The notes under the pieces are model-generated. The model did no database searches. It was not told the origin of the DNA and worked only from the letters and a program-made list of their open reading frames with translations. Source: Thermoleophilia bacterium (lineage in GTDB: Bacteria > Actinomycetota > Thermoleophilia > Gaiellales > JAICJC01). From it: a stretch of DNA of 50,398 bases. This document shows, in pieces, positions 8,901-16,017 of the stretch; within the stretch, counting starts at the first letter, position 1, and each line of letters begins with the position of its first letter. Position numbers and translations under genes: made by a program. The stretch spans positions 1 to 50,398 of the forward strand of contig JAICKX010000011.1 of assembly GCA_025927685.1 (NCBI GenBank). The letters are read 5' to 3'.

Positions 8901-10045
8901 AGCCGCCGTCCGTCCCGCGACCTGCGGCCGCCGCCTGGCTGGCCACGCTCGTCCTCTTGCTTGCCCCCGGGATTTTCGTCAGCGTGGGGAACGGCCTCGA
9001 CGTCGGCAACGTCCTCGAGGCTCTGCTGTTCGGTGCCGTCATGCAGGGGATGGCCACGCTCGGAGCACTGATCGCGCGTCGCGAGCCGCGAAATCCGATC
9101 GGGTGGATCTTCTGCGCCGTCCCCGGTCTGGTCGCCGTCGCGGTCGCGGCGGGCACGTACGCGGCGTGGGCGGACGACCACCATCCTGGCGCACCTGGCG
9201 CGGGCGCCGCCGGCTGGCTCGCCAGCTGGACATGGGTGGCCGGGCTCGCCGCCTACGCACTCCTGGTTCCGCTGCTCTTTCCGGACGGACGGCCGCCGGC
9301 ACCGCGATGGCGGCTGGTGGTTTGCGCCGACCTCGTCGTGATTGTGTGGATCGCGTCGTTCGCGGGCCTCTCCCACTCGCCTCCTGCGCCGGTGGTCGTC
9401 GCGACCGCGGTTCTCGCGGCCGTCCTGATCGCGGCCGGCCTGGCCTCGGCCGTCGTGCGGTACCGACGGGCGGACGCGACCCAGCGGGTGCAGCTCCGGG
9501 AGTGCCTGTTCGCCGCATGGGCCGCCTTCGTCGGCTTCTTTGCCATCTCCGTTCTGGTTCCGTACGAGGCCCTGTACGCGCTGGACTACGCGCTCCTTCC
9601 GCTCTCCGTCGGCCTGGCCATGCTCCGCTACCGGCTCTACGACGTCGACGTGATCATCCGCAAGACGCTCGTTTACGCGTGCCTCGTGGCGGTGCTGGTG
9701 AGCGTCTACCTGGGCGGGGTGGCGCTGGTCGGCGCGCTCCTTCGCACCGTCACCGGCTCGTCGGGAACGGTTGCCGTCACGGTCTCGACGCTCGCAGTGG
9801 CCGGCGTGTTCCAGCCGCTGCGACACCGGCTCCAGGCGGGTGTGGATCGGCGCTTCTATCGCTCCGCGTATGACGCACGAGCAGCGGCGGAGGCGTTCAC
9901 CGGTCGCCTGCGAGACGAGATCGACCTCGAGGCGCTCCGGGACGAGCTGCTCCAGGTTGTGACGTCGACGGTGCACCCGGCGCACAGCAGCCTGTGGCTC
10001 CGGACCGCAACAATCGCAGAGCAACCGACGGTGGAGCAGCCGTGA
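8897..10045 (+). CDS. Multi-pass membrane sensor-like protein, paralogue 3 of the array
   Basis: ATG 8897 overlaps the upstream stop as ATGA and gives 382 residues, the shortest of the four. The frame stays open far upstream, but that part is a shadow of paralogue 2. The N-terminal half is the most divergent. It keeps NPIGWIFCAV and LLFPDGRPPAPRWR, but the NPLG-type loop is missing and the central soluble loop is shorter. The C-terminal half is well conserved (RYRLYDVDVIIRKTLVYA, FQPLRHRLQ, RRFYRSAYDAR, TVHPAHSSLWLR). A divergent sensing half with a conserved output half fits different inputs to a common partner. Confidence 0.8.
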   Translation: MKPPSVPRPAAAAWLATLVLLLAPGIFVSVGNGLDVGNVLEALLFGAVMQGMATLGALIARREPRNPIGWIFCAVPGLVAVAVAAGTYAAWADDHHPGAPGAGAAGWLASWTWVAGLAAYALLVPLLFPDGRPPAPRWRLVVCADLVVIVWIASFAGLSHSPPAPVVVATAVLAAVLIAAGLASAVVRYRRADATQRVQLRECLFAAWAAFVGFFAISVLVPYEALYALDYALLPLSVGLAMLRYRLYDVDVIIRKTLVYACLVAVLVSVYLGGVALVGALLRTVTGSSGTVAVTVSTLAVAGVFQPLRHRLQAGVDRRFYRSAYDARAAAEAFTGRLRDEIDLEALRDELLQVVTSTVHPAHSSLWLRTATIAEQPTVEQP

Positions 10046-11286
10046 CGACGAGCCGCGTTACGCCGTGGGCCCTGCCGCTCAGCATCGCTATCGCCTTCGC
10101 GAGCACGGTTCTCCTCGTGCTCGGCCCGGGACGACCGGTGGAGGCCGACGTTTTCGCCGGCATCGGCGGCGCGTCGTTCCTCGTGCTCTCGCTGACGTTC
10201 GGGAGCGTGGGCGCGATGGTGGCGGGGCGGGTGCCGGAGAACCGGATCGGCTGGATCTTCTGCGCGATCGGCGTGCTCTGCGGCATGTCAGTGCTGGCGT
10301 GGGCGTACGCCGACTACGGCCTGAACGCGACGTCTGGGGCGACTCCCGGCGCCGCACTCGCCGCTGTGTTTCCGAGCGAGGCGCTGGCGCCCATGTTCGG
10401 CTTCGCGTTGCTCGTGTTCCCGGATGGACACCTACCATCTCGGCGCTGGCGACCCGTGGCCGCCTTGCTCGCCCTCTCGATGGCGCTCCTTCTGGTCAGC
10501 GATGTCGTACGGCCGGGTGCGCTCGATGCTCCGTTTCGTACGGCTTCGAACCCGCTTGGCGTCCCGGATGTGCGCGCCGCCACGATTGCGATGAACGACG
10601 CCGGATGGGTGCTGGCGCCCGTCGGCCTCACGCTCGCGGCCGCGTCGCTGATTGTCCGGCTCCGACGAGCGGAGGGAGTGGCGCGCCGCCAGCTCGAGCT
10701 CGTCCTCGGCTTCGGCGCGCTCGTCGCGGTGGTGATCGCCGTCGACATGTCGACGTGGCTCATCTGGCCTGACGGAAGCCTCCAGGTCCGGATCGCAGTG
10801 ATCGGTGTCAGCTTCGCGGCGTTCCCCGCCGCTACGGGCGTTGCAATCCTCAGGCACCGGCTCTACGACATCGACGTCGTCATCCGCCGCACGGTGAGCT
10901 ACGCGGTGCTGGTCGCCGCGCTGGCCGGGCTCTACTTCGGCGGGGTGTACGTCGCCCAGGCCGCCCTGCGCTCGGTCAGCGGCCAGTCGAGCACGCTGGC
11001 CGTCACGGCATCCACGCTGGTCGTCGCCGTGGTGTTCCAGCCGCTGCGCAAGCGGATCCAGCTGGCGGTCGACCGCCGCTTCTACCGGTCGCGATACGAC
11101 GCCGGCCGGACGCTCGAGGCGCTCGCATCGCGCCTGCGCCGACAGATCGATCTCGAGAGCACGAGAGGCGAGGTCCTCGCGGCGGTCAACGAGACGCTGC
11201 ACCCGGCGCACGCGACCCTGTGGCTGCGCCCGCCCGGTCCCGTAACGAACCCGGAACGCCCGCTCGGTACAACGGAGGTGTCATGA
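10042..11286 (+). CDS. Multi-pass membrane sensor-like protein, paralogue 4 of the array
   Basis: GTG 10042 overlaps the previous stop as GTGA and gives 414 residues. Shared motifs are NRIGWIFCAIG, LLVFPDGHLPSRRWR, SNPLGVPDV, RHRLYDIDVVIRRTVSYA, FQPLRKRIQLAVDRRFYRSRYDAGRTLEAL and the final TLHPAHATLWLRPPG. It is followed with a 4-bp ATGA overlap by the SpoIIE gene, so this copy sits where the membrane half of a fused phosphatase would sit. Its short tail after the LWLRPP motif (about 15 residues) contains no extra domain. Confidence 0.8.
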   Translation: MTTSRVTPWALPLSIAIAFASTVLLVLGPGRPVEADVFAGIGGASFLVLSLTFGSVGAMVAGRVPENRIGWIFCAIGVLCGMSVLAWAYADYGLNATSGATPGAALAAVFPSEALAPMFGFALLVFPDGHLPSRRWRPVAALLALSMALLLVSDVVRPGALDAPFRTASNPLGVPDVRAATIAMNDAGWVLAPVGLTLAAASLIVRLRRAEGVARRQLELVLGFGALVAVVIAVDMSTWLIWPDGSLQVRIAVIGVSFAAFPAATGVAILRHRLYDIDVVIRRTVSYAVLVAALAGLYFGGVYVAQAALRSVSGQSSTLAVTASTLVVAVVFQPLRKRIQLAVDRRFYRSRYDAGRTLEALASRLRRQIDLESTRGEVLAAVNETLHPAHATLWLRPPGPVTNPERPLGTTEVS

Positions 11287-12887
11287 GCTCGGTTGCCCAC
11301 AGCCTTCGCCGCATCGTCTCGCGCGGACGGACCGCACCGGCCGTCGCGGCCTCGGTCGGCGAGCCCGCCCGGGCCGCGTCGCCGGCGCCGTCGCCGGCAC
11401 CGGTCGACATCGCGCCGAACGACCCGATCATCCCGTACTTCCAGAGCGCCGCCGGCGCCGTCGACATCGAGGCGCTCGAGCTCGAGTCGCCGGCGCTCGA
11501 GTCGATGCGGGCGGCGGGCGTGAAGCTGGTCGTCCCGCTCGTGACGCAGGGCGAGCTGATCGGCCTCCTGAACCTCGGCCCGCGGCTGTCCGACCAGGAG
11601 TACTCCGGCGACGACCGCCGCCTCCTCGAGAGCCTGGCCGCGCAGGCCGCCCCGGCGGTTCGCGTCGGCCAGCTCGTGCGCGAGCAGGAGGTCGAGATCC
11701 GAAGCCGGGAGCGGCTCGAGCAGGAGCTCGCCGTCGCCCGCCTGATCCAGCAGAACTTCCTGCCGCGCACGCTGCCCGAGGCTGCCGGCTGGAGCGTCGC
11801 CGCCGACTACCGGCCCGCCCGTGAGGTGGGCGGCGACTTCTACGACTTCATCGACCTGCCGGACGGCCGGCTCGGGATCGTCGTCGGCGACGTGACCGAC
11901 AAGGGCGTCCCGGCCGCGCTCGTGATGGCGGCCACGAGGAGCGTCCTTCGCGCCTCGGCCCAGCGGCTGCTCGAGCCGGGCGCGGTGCTCCAGCGCGTGA
12001 ACGAGCATCTCGTCCCGGACATCCCGGAGAACATGTTCGTGACCTGTCTCTACGGCGTGCTCGAGCTCGACACCGGCCGGCTGGTCTTCGCGAACGCCGG
12101 CCACAACCTGCCGATGGTGTCCTCCGAGGGCGCCGTCACGGAGCTGATGGCGCGCGGGATGCCGCTCGGGCTCATGCCGGGCATGACCTACGAGGAGACC
12201 GAGGCCGTGCTCGATCCCGGTGCGCACCTGCTGCTCTACTCCGACGGCGTCACCGAGGCGCACGACGCAGACCGCGAGATGTTCGGCGGCGGCCGCCTCT
12301 CGGCCGTCATGTCGCAGGCGGGCGCCCGGCACGGCTCCGCCCTGCTGCGCACGCTGCTCGCCGCGCTCGCCGCGTTCGCCGCCCCCGGCGCCGAGCAGGA
12401 GGACGACATCACGCTCGTCGCGATCAGGCGCGAATCCGGATCGGAGGCGCTGCTGGCCGAGTTCTCGGTGGCCAGCGAGCCCGGGAACGAGCGCGAGGCG
12501 ATCCGGCAGCTCGAGCCCGCCTTCGTGGCGGCGGGGCTGCCCGCGGCCAGGCTCGAGCGGATGAAGACGGCCGTCGCCGAGGCGGTCATGAACGCGATGG
12601 AGCACGGCAACGGGTTCCGGCCCGAGGTGCCCGTCGACATCCGCCTCGTCCGCGAGGGCGACGCGCTCGTGGTCGAGGTCACCGACGGGGGCTCGGCGCG
12701 CCCGATGCCCGAGGCCCCCGAGCCCGACATCGACGCCAAGCTCGCCGGTGAGCAGACGCCGCGCGGCTGGGGGCTCTTCTTGATCCGCAACATGGTGGAC
12801 GAGATGGACGTGTCGGGCGACGACGAGCACCACACCACCCGGCTCGTGATGCGCCTGGAAGGAGGGCGAGATGACGACCGCGCTTGA
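11283..12887 (+). CDS. SpoIIE-type PP2C phosphatase with partial GAF and C-terminal RsbW-like kinase domain
   Basis: ATG 11283 (ATGA overlap) gives 534 residues. Residues 20-42 are an Ala/Pro linker. Residues 45-132 match the end of a GAF-like domain (GVKLVVPLVTQGELIGLLNLG). A helical linker leads to a PP2C/SpoIIE domain (about 165-382) with metal ligands in GGDFYD (183-188), GDVTDKG (202-208), SDG (320-322) and DD (374-375). Residues 392-525 form a GHKL ATPase of the RsbW type with N-box EAVMNAMEHG (433-442), VTDGG (466-470) and RGWGLFLI (494-501). One protein can therefore phosphorylate and dephosphorylate STAS partners, two of which follow directly. It has no membrane span; input presumably comes from the four upstream proteins. 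Confidence 0.9.
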   Translation: MSSVAHSLRRIVSRGRTAPAVAASVGEPARAASPAPSPAPVDIAPNDPIIPYFQSAAGAVDIEALELESPALESMRAAGVKLVVPLVTQGELIGLLNLGPRLSDQEYSGDDRRLLESLAAQAAPAVRVGQLVREQEVEIRSRERLEQELAVARLIQQNFLPRTLPEAAGWSVAADYRPAREVGGDFYDFIDLPDGRLGIVVGDVTDKGVPAALVMAATRSVLRASAQRLLEPGAVLQRVNEHLVPDIPENMFVTCLYGVLELDTGRLVFANAGHNLPMVSSEGAVTELMARGMPLGLMPGMTYEETEAVLDPGAHLLLYSDGVTEAHDADREMFGGGRLSAVMSQAGARHGSALLRTLLAALAAFAAPGAEQEDDITLVAIRRESGSEALLAEFSVASEPGNEREAIRQLEPAFVAAGLPAARLERMKTAVAEAVMNAMEHGNGFRPEVPVDIRLVREGDALVVEVTDGGSARPMPEAPEPDIDAKLAGEQTPRGWGLFLIRNMVDEMDVSGDDEHHTTRLVMRLEGGRDDDRA

Positions 12888-13218
12888 GGTGAGGATGGAC
12901 GTGAGCGGCGGTGCGGCAACGCTCCTGCTCGCGGGGGACGTCGACCGCGACGCCGCGGCGGCCCTGGACCGGGCCTACAGCGAGGCGGCGGCCGCCGGGG
13001 CAGCGTCGCTCACCCTCGATTTCGCGGCGGTGCCGTACATCAACTCGACCGGCATCGCACTGATCGTCGGGCTCCTGGGCCGGGCCCGAGGCGCCGGCGT
13101 GCCCGTCACGGCGCGCGGCCTCACCGATCACTACCGGGAGATCTTCGAGATCACCCGCCTGTCCGACTTCATGACCATCGAGGCAGGGGCACCCGCCCCG
13201 GAGGGGAGCACGACATGA
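12871..13218 (+). CDS. STAS-domain anti-anti-sigma factor, first copy
   Basis: The 115-aa single-domain STAS protein overlaps the phosphatase gene by 17 bp, with GGAAGGAGGG as ribosome binding site inside the upstream coding end. The phosphorylatable serine is Ser59 in the YINSTGIALIV motif, aligned with Ser58 of SpoIIAA. In partner switching the unphosphorylated form binds an RsbW-type kinase and frees a sigma factor or other target. The encoded kinase domain is fused to the phosphatase just upstream. A short low-complexity tail (APAPEGSTT) follows the domain. Confidence 0.88.
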   Translation: MTTALEVRMDVSGGAATLLLAGDVDRDAAAALDRAYSEAAAAGAASLTLDFAAVPYINSTGIALIVGLLGRARGAGVPVTARGLTDHYREIFEITRLSDFMTIEAGAPAPEGSTT

Positions 13219-13568
13219 CAGAGACCGCCGTTCCGATGACGGTGCGGACGCCGACCGGGCGCGCCAGCGTGATCGACATCGCCGGGGAGGTGACGGCCGC
13301 CAGCGAAGGGGTGCTCATGGACGCGTACGGCCGCGCCAGCGGCGAGCGCACGCGCTGGATCGTCCTCAACTTCTCCGAGCTCGAGTACATGAACTCGAGC
13401 GGGATCGGCCTGCTCGTCACCCTGCTCGTCCGCGCCAACCGGCAGAAGCAGCGGCTCCTGGCGTACGGCCTGACCGAGCACTACCGCCAGATCTTCCAGC
13501 TGACGCGGCTGGACGAGGCGATCACCATCCACGAGAGCGAGTCCGAGGCGATCGCCGCGGCCGCCTGA
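13215..13568 (+). CDS. STAS-domain anti-anti-sigma factor, second copy
   Basis: The 117-aa product starts with an ATGA overlap. It carries a STAS domain with the likely phospho-serine Ser61 in YMNSSGIGLLV. It is clearly related to the preceding STAS protein (shared LT-HYR-IF-LTRL region) but the two are well diverged, so they may be alternative substrates or partners of the upstream phosphatase/kinase. No sigma factor gene is in this operon; an ECF sigma gene lies far away at 42965. The acidic end (ESESEAIAAAA) is short and probably flexible. Confidence 0.88.
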   Translation: MTETAVPMTVRTPTGRASVIDIAGEVTAASEGVLMDAYGRASGERTRWIVLNFSELEYMNSSGIGLLVTLLVRANRQKQRLLAYGLTEHYRQIFQLTRLDEAITIHESESEAIAAAA

Positions 13569-13586
13569 CCCGAAAGGACCGACACC

Positions 13587-14321
13587 ATGTCCGAGAAGCG
13601 CGAACAGCGCGACGGCACCGCCTGGGCGAAGCCCGTCGCACACCTGGAGATCGCGGGCGTCGAGCCCGGGTCGGCGGGGATCAACGTCACCGGGCGGCGG
13701 CCGACGTCGCCGGTGCAGGGGTTCGGCCGGATGTGGCAGAAGACGTACCGCATCCGGCTCGAGGGAGCCGGCGTGACGCCGGCCCAGGTCATCGAGGTGT
13801 GGAAGCGCGACTTCCCCGCCTTCTGGCCGAAGGGCAACCGCTTCTTCGCTCCGCTGGCCGGGATCGCCCCCGGCGAGGTGGCCGTGCTCGACCTGACCAT
13901 GCCCGGAGGGCTCAAGCTCTCGACCGGCGTGCTCGTGCTCTACGCCGACGAGGAGTCGTTCACGCTGATGACGCCGGAGGGGCACATGTTCGCCGGCTGG
14001 ATCACGTTCAGCGCATTCGACGACGGCGGCGTGACGGCCGCCCAGGCGCACGTCCTCATGCGGGCGTCCGACCCGCTCTACGAGATGGGGATGACCTTCG
14101 GCGGCCACCGCCAGGAGGACCGCCACTGGGCGCACACGCTCCGGTCGCTGGCCGCGGCGTTCGGCGTCGAGGGCGACGTGGCCGTCGAGACCGTGTGCGT
14201 CGACCGCCGGCGCCAGTGGGGGAAGGCGGGCAACGTGTGGCATAACGCTGGGATCCGGTCGGGTATGTACACGGCCATGGCGCCGATGAGGCTCGTGGCC
14301 AGGCCGTTCCGGCGTGCCTGA
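13587..14321 (+). CDS. Unrecognised conserved protein in the partner-switching operon
   Basis: The 244-aa protein starts 18 nt after the second STAS gene with a clear AAAGGA ribosome site. It is probably cytoplasmic (no signal peptide or membrane span). Notable stretches are GFGRMWQKTYRIRLEG near 49, FWPKGNRFFAPLAG near 84, YEMGMTFGGHRQEDRHW near 170 and VCVDRRRQWGKAGNVWHN near 207. The GHRQED and Trp-rich parts resemble DUF1990/SRPBCC-like lipid-binding proteins, but this is tentative. It overlaps the FAD enzyme gene by 8 bp, so the two may act together. Confidence 0.65.
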   Translation: MSEKREQRDGTAWAKPVAHLEIAGVEPGSAGINVTGRRPTSPVQGFGRMWQKTYRIRLEGAGVTPAQVIEVWKRDFPAFWPKGNRFFAPLAGIAPGEVAVLDLTMPGGLKLSTGVLVLYADEESFTLMTPEGHMFAGWITFSAFDDGGVTAAQAHVLMRASDPLYEMGMTFGGHRQEDRHWAHTLRSLAAAFGVEGDVAVETVCVDRRRQWGKAGNVWHNAGIRSGMYTAMAPMRLVARPFRRA

Positions 14322-15741
14322 GATAGTCGACGCGATCGTCGTCGGCGCGGGCCCGAACGGCCTCGCCGCGGCGATCGCGCTCGCCCAGGCCGGACGCTCG
14401 GTGCGGGTCGTCGAGGGGGCGGCCGCCATCGGGGGCGGCACCCGCACCGAGGAGCTCACGCTTCCCGGCCACCTGCACGACGTCTGCTCGGCGGTGCACC
14501 CGCTGCTGCTCGGCTCGCCGTTCCTGCGGTCGCTGCCGCTCGCCGGGCACGGCCTCGCGGTGGTGCATCCCGACCTGCCGCTCGCGCACCCGCTCGAGGG
14601 CGGCCGGGCCGTGGCGGTCCATCGCTCGGTCTCCGAGACGGCGGCCGGGCTCGGCGCCGACGGCCCCGCCTACGAGCGGCTCCTCGGGCCGTTCGCGCGC
14701 GACTGGGAGGAGCTGGCCGGCATCCTGCTCGGTCCGCCGCTTCGGCTCCCGCGCCATCCGCTGCCGGCCGCCAGGTTCGCGGCGCTCGGCCTGCGCTCGG
14801 TCTCCGGGCTCGCCCGCGGCCGTTTCGGCGGCGAGCCGGCCCGCGCGCTCCTCGCCGGGAACGGCGCCCACTCGATGCGGCCGCTCACCGCGGCCGGCAC
14901 GGGGGCCTTCGCGCTCCTGCTCGTCATGCTCGCGCACGGCGTCGGCTGGCCGGTGGCCGCCGGCGGCTCGGGCGCGATCGCCGGTGCCATGGCGTCGCTC
15001 CTTCGCTCGCTCGGCGGCGAGATCGAGACCGGCCGGCCGGTCACGTCGCTCGAGGAGCTGCCGCCGGCCCGGGCCGTGCTCCTCGACGTGACGCCGCGGG
15101 CGCTGCTTCGGATCGCCGACGGCCGGTTCACCGGCCGCTACCGGCGGGCGCTCGAGCGGTTCCGGTACGGGCCGGGGGTGTTCAAGGTGGACTACGCCCT
15201 GCGCGAACCGGTGCCCTGGGCAGCGGAGGAGTGCCGCCGGGCCGGCACCGTCCACGTCGGCGGGACCACGTCGGAGCTGGCCGCGTCCGAGGCGCAGGTT
15301 GCGGCGGGCGTCGCGCCCAGCCGCCCGTTCGTGCTCGTCGCGCAGCAGAGCCTCTTCGATCCCGCGCGCGCCCCGGCGGGTGCGCACACGCTGTGGGCGT
15401 ACTGCCACGTGCCGAACGGCTCGGATGCCGACATGACGGACGCCATCGAGCGCCAGATCGAGCGGTTCGCGCCCGGCTTCCGCGACGTCGTCGCCGCCCG
15501 CCACACGATGGGCCCGGCGCAGGTCGAGGCGAAGAACCCGAACTACGTCGGTGGCGACATCAACGCGGGCCTGGCCGACCTGCGCCAGATCCTGGCCAGG
15601 CCGGCGCTCCGGCCCGTCCCGCACGCGACGCCCGATCCCCGCCTCTTCCTGTGCTCGTCCTCGACGCCGCCGGGCGGGGGCGTCCACGGGATGTGCGGGT
15701 GGCACGCCGCGCGGGCCGCGCTTTCCGGCGTCCTCAGATGA
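14314..15741 (+). CDS. FAD-dependent oxidoreductase, phytoene desaturase/PYROXD2-like
   Basis: The 475-aa product begins at GTG 14314, overlapping the preceding gene. Residues 5-33 form a Rossmann FAD-binding motif (VVGAGPNGLAAAIALAQAG then an acidic VVEG end), followed by GGGTRTEE, typical of the amine oxidase/phytoene desaturase clan. The C-terminal part has SSSTPPGGGVHGMCGWHAA, the FAD-contact motif of PYROXD2-like proteins. The substrate is unknown. It may be carotenoid-like or another hydrophobic compound. Being the last gene of the receptor/partner-switching operon, it could be an output enzyme or just cotranscribed. Confidence 0.75.
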   Translation: MPEIVDAIVVGAGPNGLAAAIALAQAGRSVRVVEGAAAIGGGTRTEELTLPGHLHDVCSAVHPLLLGSPFLRSLPLAGHGLAVVHPDLPLAHPLEGGRAVAVHRSVSETAAGLGADGPAYERLLGPFARDWEELAGILLGPPLRLPRHPLPAARFAALGLRSVSGLARGRFGGEPARALLAGNGAHSMRPLTAAGTGAFALLLVMLAHGVGWPVAAGGSGAIAGAMASLLRSLGGEIETGRPVTSLEELPPARAVLLDVTPRALLRIADGRFTGRYRRALERFRYGPGVFKVDYALREPVPWAAEECRRAGTVHVGGTTSELAASEAQVAAGVAPSRPFVLVAQQSLFDPARAPAGAHTLWAYCHVPNGSDADMTDAIERQIERFAPGFRDVVAARHTMGPAQVEAKNPNYVGGDINAGLADLRQILARPALRPVPHATPDPRLFLCSSSTPPGGGVHGMCGWHAARAALSGVLR

Positions 15742-15857
15742 ACGCGGGGAGCCCAGGGTTTCCCCGGCGGGCCCCTCCGTCGGGGTGGCGGGGCGTCGGG
15801 CGCGAGCGGCGTGGGTATGTGTCGCGAGCTCGCAACGAATCTCCGCGGCCTCCAACT

Positions 15858-15870
15858 GGGGTCTGACCCC
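15858..15870. repeat. Short copy of the GGGGTCTGACCCC palindrome
   Basis: Only the 13-bp core of the dispersed palindrome is kept here; the A/T arms seen at 39870-39906 are reduced to AACT before and GGCG after. It is one of three copies in the window. Confidence 0.5.
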
Positions 15871-16005
15871 GGCGCGCCGCTGTTGCGCACTTGTTGCGAC
15901 GGCGTTGCGGTTCGTGGTGAATCGTGACGCCGGAGCCGAAGCCCCGTAGGCGCGGGACATTGGCCGGAGGGTCGCTCCTCGGCGTCCTGCGCCGACACTT
16001 GGAGC

Positions 16006-16011
16006 TACGCT
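16006..16011 (+). promoter_or_regulatory. Putative -10 box (TACGCT) of the aconitase gene
   Basis: TACGCT ends 6 nt before GTG 16018 and lies across the centre of the 15999-16015 dyad. A protein bound to the dyad would cover the box. Confidence 0.45.
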
Positions 16012-16017
16012 CCAACT

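Larger units (their letters stand above)
15742..16017. promoter_or_regulatory. aconitase upstream region with phased GTTGCG repeats and palindromes
   Basis: This gap contains no credible gene. It holds a short GGGGTCTGACCCC palindrome core (15858-15870). It also has three GTTGCG copies exactly 11 bp apart (15882, 15893, 15904) with an inverted CGCAAC at 15831. A perfect 7-bp dyad TTGGAGC-TAC-GCTCCAA lies at 15999-16015 next to the GTG of the aconitase. The repeats are good candidates for a regulator binding site. Confidence 0.45.

Noticed and set aside
6379-11286. Calling the array proteins histidine kinases
   Set aside because: No H-box, DHp helix or HATPase domain is present in any of the five.
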